64,000 nt of DNA from Kibdelosporangium banguiense (GCF_017876405.1 NZ_JAGINW010000001.1:6895203-6959202); one strand, 5' to 3'; numbered from the stretch's first letter, positions 33,275 through 42,598 are shown. Notes: generated by a model from the sequence alone, not told the origin. Made by a program: numbers and translations.

Positions 33275-33689
33275 TACGCCTGTTTTTTCCTTCTTGCTTT
33301 TCGATAGTGGCAGTCGCGGATGGGTCGATCAGGTCCGTACTTCAAGCACGGAGGTCACCGACCCTATGTGGCTGTGACGTGCGTGTACACGTCCTGTCGG
33401 AGTAACATGGGTAGGCCGTTCGGCGTAATGTACGGGTGTGCTATTAACGGGCTAATTGTAATGTGTGAAATGTACGGGGCTCATTTCGGACATGGCGGCC
33501 CGGCGGGGTTGTCCATTGGCAGCCGGAAAGGGTCTGCCGAACACCTCGCCATCGCCGATTGCCGGAATGATGGGTTGAGCCTATGCACGGGCCGGACATT
33601 GGTCGAGACATCGGATGACACCGCTGACACCGCTGCGGTCAAGGCGGCACTGTCGTAACGGCGAACCGGCGTGCTGCGACAGCGTCGCT
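33275..33689. other. Gap with A/T-richer promoter region and repeats, no clear gene
   Basis: The region separates the divergent roadblock pair and the TPR-CHAT gene. It holds AATGTACGGG twice (33427-33436, 33469-33478, 42 bp apart) and an inverted repeat GACGTG-CGTGTA-CACGTC (33376-33393). A 112-codon open frame at 33320-33658 lacks normal codon bias and a recognisable product. Base composition is less GC-rich than the neighbours. Confidence 0.5.
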
Positions 33690-36254
33690 ATGAAGTTGTT
33701 CTCCGGCAGGAAGGTCAGGCGTGGTGTCGAGGCCGCGTCGGCCACATTCGACGCTGGTGACTATGCGCGTGCGGTGGAGTTGGCGCGTGACGCGGCGGTT
33801 CTTGCGCAGGAGAATCGGCGGTACATGGATGAGGCCTATGCCGCGATAGTTCAGAGCAGGGCTTATACCGCTCTGGGTGATCTCGATGAGGCCGGGCGGG
33901 TTCTGCGGACGGCTGCCCGGCCGGCTGCTGAGCGTGATCGTTCCGAGGCGAACGCCATCATCTGGTGGCAGTTGGAGCAGCAGCAGGCGATGCTGCACGA
34001 CCTGCAGATGCGGACCGATGACGCGATCGCCGCCTACGGCCGGGCCATCGCCGCGGTCGACCAGGCGTCCCGGATTCCCGGGATCCAGTTGTTCGGTGCG
34101 ATGGGCAAGCTGGCCCACTACCGACGGCAGTCGATGCTCGGGATCGCCGACATCATGGGCCGTAGCGGCCACATCGCCGAGGCCACCAAGCAGTGCGACG
34201 AGCTCGTCAACTCCGCCTGGCGGGACAAGGACGGACAGGTCCTGCTGTGCGGCCTGCAGTTGCGGTCGTGGCTGATGCGTATGGTCAACGACAAAGACGA
34301 GGCTGCACGCAGCCTTGAGGTCGCGCTGGAATCGGTTGACGCGGTCGACTTCGGCGACACGCACCGCAGCGCTGTGATCACGTCTCTGGTCCGGCTGGGC
34401 ATCGAGTCGGCCCAGTTGCAGGTTCTCGCGGGCAACGACAACGATATCGACGAAGGCTTCGGCCAGGCACGTGAAGCCGTGACGCAGGCGGAAATGCCCG
34501 ATCTGCTCGTCGAGGTCGTGAGTGCCCACACGGCTGTCGCGTTGTTCCTCGGCCGCAACGAGCAGGCGCTGGAGTTGGCGACTGAGCTGAGATCCGTGCA
34601 CGCCAGGACCTCAGCGATGACGTTCAGCGGCATGCACACCTACGCGCAGGCTCTCGCCGCCAACGGCAAGCTGCCCGAAGCGATGGCCTGCCTGACGGAT
34701 CTCCTGCCACAGTTGGAAGAACTCAACCAGCCCATCACCGCGTTCCACACAACGCTGCTTGCGGCCTCTGTGAGCCACAAGCTCGACGACGCGGCCGGTG
34801 CGCTGCAACACATCCGACGCGCGATACGTGGTTACGGCGCCATCAGCGCCGGGGTGGGCACCAGTACAACTCGTACTCAGTTTCTGACCGGTGACGTTGA
34901 CCAGAAAGCCACATGCCTTGCGGTCGTGACCAATGCGGCCCGTTGCAACGTGCCGGACGCAGGGCTCGTCGCGTTGGAGGTCATGGAGACCTGGCGCGAG
35001 GACACGCTCGCCGGGATGTTGCGCGCCAACCATGTTTCCCTGCCTGATGATCTGCAGGACCTGGTCAGCCAGATCGATGCCCTGCGGGACGCGCTCGCGG
35101 AGCCGCCGCCTGTGGTGTCCATGCCGGACGCGTTTCCTGGGCGTGCGCGGCGAGAGGAGCAAGCCGACGCCCGTCTGACCGAACTGCGCGCCAAGCTGGC
35201 GCGGGCAGTCGGTGAGGGTTTCGCCCGCAGCTACGTGCCCACGCCTGTCGACGGGGAACGGATCGTTCGGGCGTGCGGCGACCGCGGCCTGCTGTCCATC
35301 ACCACCACTGAGGACTCGACGATGTTGTCGGGCGTTGTCGTGTGGATGATCCCGGGTGAATCCCCTGCCGTGCGGGGCTTCCAGCTCTCGGCTGAGGCGT
35401 CAGGCATGGTGCGGGACCTCGCGACGGGCCAGGTGACAGCGGATCTCGCCCGCCGGACGGCGTTCGCGCAGGCGTGGGAGGCGGTGCGGGACGAACTGTC
35501 GGACGTGCTGTTGCCCGCCCGGCTGCGGGAGTGGCTTGCCGGCGACGCCTCGGAACTGATCGCGTGCACCGATGGGGTACTGCGGAATCTGCCCGTCGCG
35601 GCGTTGCCGGTGGGCGAGGACACGGTCGTCGCGGATCACGTCGTGGTCAACCGGCTTCCGTTGCTCCGCCTGGTGGATGAGAAGCCTGTGCATGGACTAC
35701 GAAAACCGGCCCGTGTGCTGGGATGTTTCGAGGAAAAGCTGGCCGGGAGCGTCCGTGAGCGGGAAACACTGCGTGAGTTGCACGCGAGCGGCGAGGTTCA
35801 GCTGACCGAGGTGGACGATCCGGCCGAGCTGCTGGCAATGCTGCAACGGCAGGAGTTCGACCTGCTCGTGCTGTCCACGCACGGGTCCGGAGCCGGGTTG
35901 GACTACCGGTTCCACCTGCCGCGCAACGACTTGAGCGTGGTGTCGCTCATGCGTAGCCGTATTCCGCCGAATGTCGTAGCGGCAGCGTGTTACTCCGGCA
36001 TCGACGCGGGGACTGACGCGACGGGCGCTCTAGCGTTGTTCCTGTCGTCCGGGGCACACACCGTGGCTACAGGATCTTGGGCGTTGCCCGACGAACGGAC
36101 AGGACTGCTGTTGTCACGGGTCTACCGCGAGTCGGACGGTCAAACAGCACTGTCGCTGCTCATCAACCGGGCGCAGCGGGCCGGTCATCACATGCTGAGT
36201 GACGTCAGCCCGCTGGCCTGGGCCGGGTTGATCACCACTTCACTGGGCAGCTGA
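33690..36254 (+). CDS. TPR-CHAT caspase-like protease (CATRA-type system)
   Basis: 854 residues. About 1-550 is helical with TPR-like repeats (FDAGDYARAVELARDAAVLA; AYTALGDLDEAGRVL). The C-terminal CHAT domain has the full caspase dyad: His731 in VLSTHGSG and Cys767 in AAACYSG. It ends with the usual PLAWAGL segment. Predicted to be a TPR-sensed peptidase that acts when triggered. ATG 33690 (MKLFSGRK) is used rather than an in-frame upstream codon at 33615. It converges with a membrane protein and a small protein with which it matches the CATRA conflict-system layout; the 3' ends overlap by 15 bp. Confidence 0.88.
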   Translation: MKLFSGRKVRRGVEAASATFDAGDYARAVELARDAAVLAQENRRYMDEAYAAIVQSRAYTALGDLDEAGRVLRTAARPAAERDRSEANAIIWWQLEQQQAMLHDLQMRTDDAIAAYGRAIAAVDQASRIPGIQLFGAMGKLAHYRRQSMLGIADIMGRSGHIAEATKQCDELVNSAWRDKDGQVLLCGLQLRSWLMRMVNDKDEAARSLEVALESVDAVDFGDTHRSAVITSLVRLGIESAQLQVLAGNDNDIDEGFGQAREAVTQAEMPDLLVEVVSAHTAVALFLGRNEQALELATELRSVHARTSAMTFSGMHTYAQALAANGKLPEAMACLTDLLPQLEELNQPITAFHTTLLAASVSHKLDDAAGALQHIRRAIRGYGAISAGVGTSTTRTQFLTGDVDQKATCLAVVTNAARCNVPDAGLVALEVMETWREDTLAGMLRANHVSLPDDLQDLVSQIDALRDALAEPPPVVSMPDAFPGRARREEQADARLTELRAKLARAVGEGFARSYVPTPVDGERIVRACGDRGLLSITTTEDSTMLSGVVVWMIPGESPAVRGFQLSAEASGMVRDLATGQVTADLARRTAFAQAWEAVRDELSDVLLPARLREWLAGDASELIACTDGVLRNLPVAALPVGEDTVVADHVVVNRLPLLRLVDEKPVHGLRKPARVLGCFEEKLAGSVRERETLRELHASGEVQLTEVDDPAELLAMLQRQEFDLLVLSTHGSGAGLDYRFHLPRNDLSVVSLMRSRIPPNVVAAACYSGIDAGTDATGALALFLSSGAHTVATGSWALPDERTGLLLSRVYRESDGQTALSLLINRAQRAGHHMLSDVSPLAWAGLITTSLGS

Positions 36255-37676
36255 CCGGATTCGCCGCCAGGTCGGGACGGCGAGCAGGCTCGCGCCGAGC
36301 ACGACCGCGATGAGCGTCGCCCACAGTGGAGCCGGATAGTGTGCCAGCCAGCCGATGGTGTTGAGCAGCCAGCCAAGCGAGCCGCCGAACGCCAGCGCGG
36401 CCAGCAGGTCAGGCCACCGGTAGGACTCCGATCGCGGGATCACTCCGCTCCACCGTGCGACCAGGAACGGCAGGCCGAACGCCGCGCAGGCAAGCGTTGT
36501 GGTCAATGGGCCTTTGAGTACCGGGTCCATCGGCACTGTGTACTGAAACGCCTGGATCGCCGCCAACGCCATCAGCAGAGCGCCCAGTATGGACGTCTGC
36601 ACCAAGGTGAGGCGTTCTCGTCGGCGGGTCAGCAGCCTGGTGACCGCGTTCGCGGACGCTGTTTGGGCGGCGTTGGCTCGGCGTGCCAGCGCGTCAAGGT
36701 ATTCGGCTTCGCGGTCGAGTTGGTCTGCGAACCACGTGAGTTCGGCGTCGTCGCGGGCGAACATCCCGTCCTCGGTAGGACGGTTCCGCCGGGTGTTCGC
36801 GAGGAGAGCTCGTACGGTCGCTGTCATTTCCTGGGTTCGCGTCAGCCGCCACAACAACCCGGATTCCGCGATTTGGAGCTGTTGCACCTGATTGTCGGCG
36901 GCGAGCAATTGTGCCGTGTCTGTACTGAGGTGAGTCACCAGTGCCGAGGTGACTTTGTCCGTCTCGGCGACGAGTTCGCTGACCGGCTTGAGGGCTTCGT
37001 GAACCCGGCGTTGGTGACGGGCACGGGCGATGTTGAGGCAGTACCGGGCCAGCTTCCCCAGCCCCTGGTGCCCTTCGGTCGCCCACACCCACTCGTCTAT
37101 CTGTGTCTCTGTGGTCGTGGGGGCGGCCACGATGAATGTGTGCCGGTTCTCGTTGTCGGACGGCAAGTCCCACAGTAACGAGCCACTTGGTCCTTTGCTG
37201 GCAGCCGGGAGTACCGCGGTCGCGCCCAGACGGCGTGCGAGGCCGGCGCCCGCAGGACCCAAGGCCTGCGGATCAGGGCTGTGTCCCAGCAATATCGTGT
37301 ATTCGCCGAGGACGCTCCGGCCGGTTTCCGGCGCCGCCGCCGTCCACTCGTCCACGACGGTGTCCCAGCTTTCGTCCGATGACATCGCGGCGATCAGGCC
37401 GGCGGTGCCGTGTTCGGTGAACACGAACATCGACCGCACCGGCCCCGCGGTGGCGCGGCGAGCCGAGGCCACGATCCGGAATGGACCCGAACCGCTGGGC
37501 ACGTCCGGCAGGTTCTCGGGTGCCGTGATCCCCAACATCGGCTCAGTCGCCGGACCCACTGCCCGGCAGGCCGTCCACAACCGGTCCAGATAGGCCCAGC
37601 CTTGCCGGGCTTCGTCGTCGAGGGCCACAAAGGAGTAGATCACCAGCGCCGGACTACTGATCTGTGGCCGGGACAC
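36240..37676 (-). CDS. CATRA-like membrane protein
   Basis: 478 residues. The N-terminal part starts PALVIYSFVALDDEARQGWAYL and has no motif I can tie to an enzyme. A helical middle (about 200-350) is followed by four predicted spans near 357-379, 389-407, 421-443 and 450-468. This fits the CATRA (caspase and TPR repeat-associated) family described in computational surveys of conflict systems. It may anchor or be the effector for the TPR-CHAT protease. GTG 37676 overlaps the small upstream gene by 23 bp. Confidence 0.7.
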   Translation of the reverse strand: MSRPQISSPALVIYSFVALDDEARQGWAYLDRLWTACRAVGPATEPMLGITAPENLPDVPSGSGPFRIVASARRATAGPVRSMFVFTEHGTAGLIAAMSSDESWDTVVDEWTAAAPETGRSVLGEYTILLGHSPDPQALGPAGAGLARRLGATAVLPAASKGPSGSLLWDLPSDNENRHTFIVAAPTTTETQIDEWVWATEGHQGLGKLARYCLNIARARHQRRVHEALKPVSELVAETDKVTSALVTHLSTDTAQLLAADNQVQQLQIAESGLLWRLTRTQEMTATVRALLANTRRNRPTEDGMFARDDAELTWFADQLDREAEYLDALARRANAAQTASANAVTRLLTRRRERLTLVQTSILGALLMALAAIQAFQYTVPMDPVLKGPLTTTLACAAFGLPFLVARWSGVIPRSESYRWPDLLAALAFGGSLGWLLNTIGWLAHYPAPLWATLIAVVLGASLLAVPTWRRIRSAAQ

Positions 37677-37980
37677 CCTGAGTCCGTTCCCGCGCTGCCA
37701 TCTCGACCTCATGCACCAGATGAGCGACGTCGTCGGGCGGCTCGGCCGATGCCAGACCACCAGGCTCGGTCCGGACCCGCACCTCGAGCATGTCGTCGAG
37801 CGCGTAGAGGGCGCGGAGCACATCCCGGTTCGAGGCGCCCGAGACGAGTTTCCCGTGTAGCCGGGCCAGTGCGGCTGCCACCACGGCCCATTCCTGTGTG
37901 GCCAGCCGGCTGCGGCGCAGTCGTGCCGGCAGGGTCACGAGATGTTCCGCGTCATCACCGGTCAGCGGGGGTTCGGTCAC
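37654..37980 (-). CDS. CATRA-associated small protein
   Basis: 108 residues, helical and Leu/Ala/Arg-rich (PARLRRSRLATQEWAVVAAALARLHG, then NRDVLRALYALDDMLEVRV). It resembles the small third component reported with CATRA systems. The GTG start (37980, or 37983) overlaps nothing upstream; its end overlaps the CATRA gene, so the two are one operon. The sequence could act as inhibitor or adaptor; no function is shown. Confidence 0.6.
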   Translation of the reverse strand: MTEPPLTGDDAEHLVTLPARLRRSRLATQEWAVVAAALARLHGKLVSGASNRDVLRALYALDDMLEVRVRTEPGGLASAEPPDDVAHLVHEVEMAARERTQGVPATDQ

Positions 37981-38050
37981 CACGACGACACAGCGTAGTG
38001 CCGGTGTCGTACGCTGCCGGAAAATTCTCTCGGAAAAGTTTCGCCCTCGG

Positions 38051-38078
38051 TGTCGATCCGGGGCGTTGCCCGTTCGAC
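38051..38078 (+). promoter_or_regulatory. Candidate ECF42 promoter
   Basis: TGTCGA (38051-38056) and CGAC (38075-38078) with an 18-bp spacer match the TGTCGA / CG(A/T)C pattern reported for ECF42 sigma factors. It lies 52 bp before the DGPF gene, whose operon ends with an ECF42-type sigma factor. Suggests autoregulation. Confidence 0.5.
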
Positions 38079-38130
38079 CTGTGGGCGAGCGGGTCCGAGA
38101 GGGACCCGGAGATGTCCAGGAGACAAGACG

Positions 38131-38550
38131 ATGAAGTACATGCTGATCATGCGCGCGACCGACGAGGGCTTCGCGAGCATGGGGGAGATCGACTTCAACG
38201 AGATGATCGAGACGATCGGCAAGTACAACCAGGAGATGATCGACGCCGGCGTGCTGATCGCCGCCGAAGGACTCGACGCCGCCACCGAGGGCGTTGTCGT
38301 CGACTACTCGGCTGAGCCGCCGGTGGTCACCGACGGGCCGTACGGTGAGACGAAGGAGCTGTTCGGCGGGTTCTACATTCTGAATGTGGCGTCCATGCAG
38401 GAGGCGGTCGAGTGGGCCAAGCGTTCGCCGATGACCGGGCCTGGCTTCAAGACCGAGATCCGCCGGGTCACCACGATCGACGAGTTCCCTCAGGACAACG
38501 AGTGGATCAAGAAGGAGCGGGAGTGGCGGGAGGCGACCGGTCAGCTCTGA
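38131..38550 (+). CDS. DGPF/YciI-like protein of an ECF42 module
   Basis: 139 residues; MKYMLIMRATDEGFAS opens a dimeric ferredoxin-like fold and DGPYGETKELFGGFYIL is the DGPF signature. Proteins of this family are almost always next to an ECF42 sigma factor and may act as ligand sensor or partner. AGGAG lies 8 bp before the ATG. Its last 28 bp overlap the sigma gene. Confidence 0.9.
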   Translation: MKYMLIMRATDEGFASMGEIDFNEMIETIGKYNQEMIDAGVLIAAEGLDAATEGVVVDYSAEPPVVTDGPYGETKELFGGFYILNVASMQEAVEWAKRSPMTGPGFKTEIRRVTTIDEFPQDNEWIKKEREWREATGQL

Positions 38551-39833
38551 CCGGACGTGAGGCTGTCGCCGCCGTCTGGCGGATCGAATCCGCGCGAGTC
38601 GTCGGTGCGCTCGCGCGGTACACCAACGACTTCGCACTGGCCGAGGACCTCGCGCAGGAGGCACTCGCCGAGGCGCTCGTGACATGGCCGCGCGACGGCG
38701 TGCCCCGTAACCCCTCAGGCTGGTTGCTCACCGTCGGCAAACGCCGCGCGATCGACGCGTTCCGTCGGCGCGCCGCCCGCGACGAGAAGTACGCCGCCCT
38801 CGCCCACGACCTGGGTGAAGGCGGCGTCCTGCTGGGCACCCCACCGGCCGAGGACGTGGAGTGGGACCCGGACCAGATCGACGACGACGTTCTGGCGTTG
38901 ATGTTCATCTCCTGCCATCCGGTGCTCTCACCGGAGGCCCGGGTCGCCCTGACTCTGCGAGTCGTCGGCGGTCTGACAAGCGACGAGATCGCCAAGGCAT
39001 TCCTGGTGCCGACCGCGACCGTCCAGGCCAGGATCACCCGCGCGAAGAAGAGCCTCGGAGCAGCCGACATACCCTTCGAGGTGCCGCCTCCCGGGCAAAG
39101 GGCCCAACGCCTGGGCTCAGTGCTCAGCGTGGTCTACGTGATCTTCACCGAAGGTTCCTCAGCCAGCTCCGGCGACAACCTGATCCGCCTCGACCTGGCC
39201 GGAGAGGCGCAGCGCCTCGCCCGGGTACTGGCCCGCCTGATGCCCGACGAACCCGAGGTCCACGGCCTGCTGGCACTGCTGGAGCTGACAGCGGCACGCT
39301 TCCCGGCCCGCACAGGCCCAGACGGCGAACCGATCCTCCTGGAAGACCAGGACCGCCGCCGCTGGGACCGCTCAGCAATCGTCCGCGGCCGCGCAGCCCT
39401 CACCCGCGCAACAAAAATAGGCCGAGGCCTAGCCTATTACGGCCTCCAGGCAGCGATAGCCGAATGCCACGCCCTCGCCCCCTCAGTAAACGAAACAAAC
39501 TGGGACCGCGTGGTAACCCTCTACGAAGCCCTCGGCAAACTGGCCCCCTCCCCGATAATAGACCTGAACCGGGCGGTAGCGGTCTCCATGGCCCAAGGCC
39601 CAGCCGAAGCCCTGAAAATAGTAGACCACCTGGAAAAATCCGAATCCCTGAAAAACTCCCACCTGCTACCCAGCGTCCGCGGCGAACTCCTGACCCGCCT
39701 CAACCGAAAACCCGAAGCCCAGACCGAACTAAAAAAAGCAATAACCCTCTGCGCCAACGACCGAGAACGAACAGTCCTGGAACAAAAACTAGCAGCCCTG
39801 AACCACTCCCAACCCAAGGCGCCAGAGACGTGA
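38523..39833 (+). CDS. ECF42-type sigma factor with long C-terminal domain
   Basis: 436 residues. Region 2 is DFALAEDLAQEALAEAL, region 4 is GGLTSDEIAKAFLVPTATVQARITRAKKSL, then a C-terminal TPR-like domain of about 230 residues typical of the group (NRAVAVSMAQGPAEALK). No anti-sigma factor follows; regulation is thought to run through the extension and the DGPF partner. GTG 38523 is chosen for AAGGAG 4 bp upstream. From about 39405 codon use changes: many A-ending codons, including six ATA. Confident in family, not in signal. Confidence 0.9.
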   Translation: MAGGDRSALTGREAVAAVWRIESARVVGALARYTNDFALAEDLAQEALAEALVTWPRDGVPRNPSGWLLTVGKRRAIDAFRRRAARDEKYAALAHDLGEGGVLLGTPPAEDVEWDPDQIDDDVLALMFISCHPVLSPEARVALTLRVVGGLTSDEIAKAFLVPTATVQARITRAKKSLGAADIPFEVPPPGQRAQRLGSVLSVVYVIFTEGSSASSGDNLIRLDLAGEAQRLARVLARLMPDEPEVHGLLALLELTAARFPARTGPDGEPILLEDQDRRRWDRSAIVRGRAALTRATKIGRGLAYYGLQAAIAECHALAPSVNETNWDRVVTLYEALGKLAPSPIIDLNRAVAVSMAQGPAEALKIVDHLEKSESLKNSHLLPSVRGELLTRLNRKPEAQTELKKAITLCANDRERTVLEQKLAALNHSQPKAPET

Positions 39834-39966
39834 AGCACCCAAGCCTGCGTTAGCGCTGTTGGTTACGTTCCAGCGCGTTAGCGTCGTGGGAACGGAAGAG
39901 AAGAGAATTTTTTCAGTCCTTCAGGTTTTGTTCCAGCGGGGGCATGGGGCTTCCTTGTCGGGTTGA

Positions 39967-39986
39967 CGGAGTGAGCGCTCACTCCG
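39967..39986. promoter_or_regulatory. TetR operator: 20-bp perfect palindrome
   Basis: CGGAGTGAGCGCTCACTCCG is symmetric over all 20 bp. It follows a TTGACG -35-like element (39963-39968) and covers the spacer before CAGACT at 39987, 12 bp before the TetR start. Its position predicts autorepression of the TetR/ABC operon. The rest of 39834-39966 shows no gene. Confidence 0.75.
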
Positions 39987-39998
39987 CAGACTGGTGGG

Positions 39999-40583
39999 GT
40001 GAGTACTGAGAGCAGGCGGAGGGCTCCGGGGATGAGTCCGGAGAAGCGGCGGGAGATGATCGTGCATGCGGTGCTTCCGTTGGTGGTTGAGCATGGGGCG
40101 GCTGTGACGACGAGTCAGATCGCGCGGGCTGCCGGTATTGGGGAGGCGACGGTCTTCCGGGCGTTCGCTGACAAGGATGAGCTGCTGGAGGCCTGTGTCG
40201 CCGAGGCTGTGCGGCCTGATCATGCGATGGATGCGATCGCGGCGATTCCGTTGGATCTTCCGTTGGCTGAGCGGCTGGGGGAGGCGGCGGAGGCGCTTTC
40301 GGCACACCTGGAGAGGATGGGGGCGTTGTTCGGGGCGTTGCATGCTTCTGGGTTCAAGCGATCCAGGGGAGAGGGCGGCCGCAGGCAGCGGAGCCGGTCG
40401 ATGGATCCGGTGCGGGAGGCCATTGCCGATCTTTTTGAGCCGGAGCGGGATTCTCTGCGGGTGCCGCCTGAGCAGCTGGCGGGGATGTTCTCCGGGCTGC
40501 TGTTGATGCGGGGCCGGATGGGCGATGACAAGCCCAGGACCGAGGATGTCATCGATGTTCTGCTGCATGGGGCCGTCAAATGA
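39999..40583 (+). CDS. TetR-family repressor
   Basis: 194 residues. The N-terminal HTH is TTSQIARAAGIGEATVFRAFADKDEL (near 38-63); the C-terminal ligand domain is ordinary. GTG 39999 follows the operator closely, leaving a short leader. The stop overlaps the ABC exporter start (ATGA). Predicted to repress the exporter until its substrate, probably a toxic compound, binds. Confidence 0.9.
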   Translation: MSTESRRRAPGMSPEKRREMIVHAVLPLVVEHGAAVTTSQIARAAGIGEATVFRAFADKDELLEACVAEAVRPDHAMDAIAAIPLDLPLAERLGEAAEALSAHLERMGALFGALHASGFKRSRGEGGRRQRSRSMDPVREAIADLFEPERDSLRVPPEQLAGMFSGLLLMRGRMGDDKPRTEDVIDVLLHGAVK

Positions 40584-42598
40584 TGCCTGGCGGCGGTTTC
40601 GAGCAGATGATGTTGCGCAGGCGGCGCAATCGCCGGGCGCCCAGTTCGGTGGCCGACAGTGGGCTGACGGGTCCAGTGGAGATTCCGGATCCGGCGCCGG
40701 AGGACCGGCCGAAGGATCTGCGGTCCCGGTGGAACCGGTTCATGGAATCGCTCAGTGGCACGGTTCGGGCGCTTCCCCGAGTTTTCCAGTTGACGTGGGC
40801 GGCCAGCAGGCCGTTGACCGTCCTGATCATTGCGGCGACTGTCGTGAGTGGACTTCTGCCGACCGCGACCGCTTATGTGGCGAAGATTCTGATGGACGCT
40901 GTTGTCGAGGCCATTCAGATTCACGCTAGCGCGCGTCCCGACCTTACTGTGTTACACGTTCCGGTGATCGGTGATTTCACGGTCGGGTCCATGACGAAGA
41001 TCGTTGGTATTGCCGGGATTCAGCTGGTGGTGTTTGTTCTCACCGCGATCACCACGATGCTGACCACCCTGAGCCAGCAGCTGTTACAAGAGCGCATGGT
41101 GTTGACCATCCGGCACAAGGTGATGTCGCACGCGAGCGAGCTTCATCTGGGGTTCTTCGAGGATTCCGCGTCCTACGACCTGCTGCGGCAGGCCGATCGG
41201 GAAGCGCCGATGCGGCCGATGTCGATGATGAGCTCCGCGCTCGGCCTGGTCCGGATGGCGATCACGTTCACCAGCATGATCGCGCTCCTGATCACGGTCA
41301 GCCCGTTGCTGGCCGTGGTCGCGCTGCTCGCGCCGGTGCCCGCGTTCATCTCGCAGTCGAAGTACGGCGCCCGGTCGTTCATGCTCAACTACATCGTCTC
41401 GCCCATCCGGCGCCGGATGGACTACCTGTCCACGTTGGTCACGACGGACACGTACGCCAAGGAGGTCAAGCTTTTCGGCCTCGGCCCGTACATGGTCGAC
41501 CGGTTCGGGAAGCTCGGCCAGGTCTACTACGACCGGCAGCGCAAACTCATCCGCAAACGCAACATCGCCGGTACGGCATGGGGAATGCTGAGCACGATCG
41601 CGGGCTCGGCGATCTACCTGTACATCGCTCTCAAAGCAGTGCAGGGCGAATTGACGCTGGGTGATCTCGCGCTCTACACGGCCGCCGCGGCCTCGGTGCA
41701 GTCCTCGGTCGGTGGCCTCTTCGGCGGGTTCGCCGGAATGTACGAGAACAACCTGTATCTGGACACGCTCTACCGTTTCCTGGAAACCAAGCCGGAGATC
41801 GCGAAACCGGAGAAACCCCAGCCGCTTCCGTCGCCGATGCGGGGCCACATCGAGTTCGACCATGTCTCCTTCGCCTATCCCGGTGCGGACGAACCCGCGC
41901 TGCATGATGTGAGCTTCGAGATCCGGCCGGGGGAAACGGTCGCGGTCGTCGGCAGGAACGGCGCTGGAAAGTCCACGTTGTTCAAACTGCTGTGCCGCCT
42001 TTACGACCCCAGTGCGGGAAGGATTCTGCTTGACGGCGTGGACATCCGCACACTGGACCCGGACGAGCTGCAGACCCGGATCAGCGCGATGTTCCAGGAT
42101 CACGTCAGCTACCAGGCCACCGCGTCGGAGAACATCGGGCTGGGCGACCTCGGCAGCCTGACCGACCGGCCGAAGATCGAGGGCGCCGCGGCCAAGGCTG
42201 GTATCGACGAGCGGGTCGCAAGGCTGCCAAGGGGATACGACAGCCCGCTGGGCCGGTGGTTCGACGAGGGCGTCAGCCTGTCCGGCGGCGAGTGGCAGAA
42301 GATCGCGCTGGCCAGGGCTTTCATGCGGGACGTGCCGATCCTCATCCTCGACGAGCCGACCTCGGCCCTCGACGCCCAGGCCGAACACGACCTGTTCGTC
42401 CGGCTGCGGCAGCTCGCGGAAGGCAAGACCACGCTGTACATCTCGCACCGGTTCTCCACGGTCCGGCAGGCCGACCGGATTTTGTTGCTGGAACACGGGA
42501 AACTGGTGGAAGCCGGTACGCACGACGAACTGATGACGCTGGACGCGGGCTACGCGGAGCTCTTCACCCTCCAGGCCGCGGCCTACCTGGACGCCTGA
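40580..42598 (+). CDS. ABC exporter, fused membrane and ATPase domains
   Basis: 672 residues. A basic N-terminal tail of about 55 residues, a six-span ABC transmembrane domain (about 70-380), then the ATPase: Walker A GRNGAGKST, signature LSGGEWQK, Walker B PILILDEPTSALD, switch SHRF. Such half-transporters work as dimers. Two rare TTA leucine codons (about 40951 and 41084) raise the possibility of bldA-type control. Co-regulated with TetR. Substrate unknown. Its end overlaps the Lrp gene by 16 bp. Confidence 0.9.
   Translation: MMPGGGFEQMMLRRRRNRRAPSSVADSGLTGPVEIPDPAPEDRPKDLRSRWNRFMESLSGTVRALPRVFQLTWAASRPLTVLIIAATVVSGLLPTATAYVAKILMDAVVEAIQIHASARPDLTVLHVPVIGDFTVGSMTKIVGIAGIQLVVFVLTAITTMLTTLSQQLLQERMVLTIRHKVMSHASELHLGFFEDSASYDLLRQADREAPMRPMSMMSSALGLVRMAITFTSMIALLITVSPLLAVVALLAPVPAFISQSKYGARSFMLNYIVSPIRRRMDYLSTLVTTDTYAKEVKLFGLGPYMVDRFGKLGQVYYDRQRKLIRKRNIAGTAWGMLSTIAGSAIYLYIALKAVQGELTLGDLALYTAAAASVQSSVGGLFGGFAGMYENNLYLDTLYRFLETKPEIAKPEKPQPLPSPMRGHIEFDHVSFAYPGADEPALHDVSFEIRPGETVAVVGRNGAGKSTLFKLLCRLYDPSAGRILLDGVDIRTLDPDELQTRISAMFQDHVSYQATASENIGLGDLGSLTDRPKIEGAAAKAGIDERVARLPRGYDSPLGRWFDEGVSLSGGEWQKIALARAFMRDVPILILDEPTSALDAQAEHDLFVRLRQLAEGKTTLYISHRFSTVRQADRILLLEHGKLVEAGTHDELMTLDAGYAELFTLQAAAYLDA

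Noticed and set aside
33320..33658. Small gene of 112 codons before the TPR-CHAT gene.
   Set aside because: Poor codon bias, no ribosome site or known motif; treated as control region.
37981..38685. Longer N-terminus for the CATRA-associated small protein.
   Set aside because: Upstream translation is antisense to the DGPF gene and lies across the ECF42-like promoter; GTG 37980 gives a sensible start.
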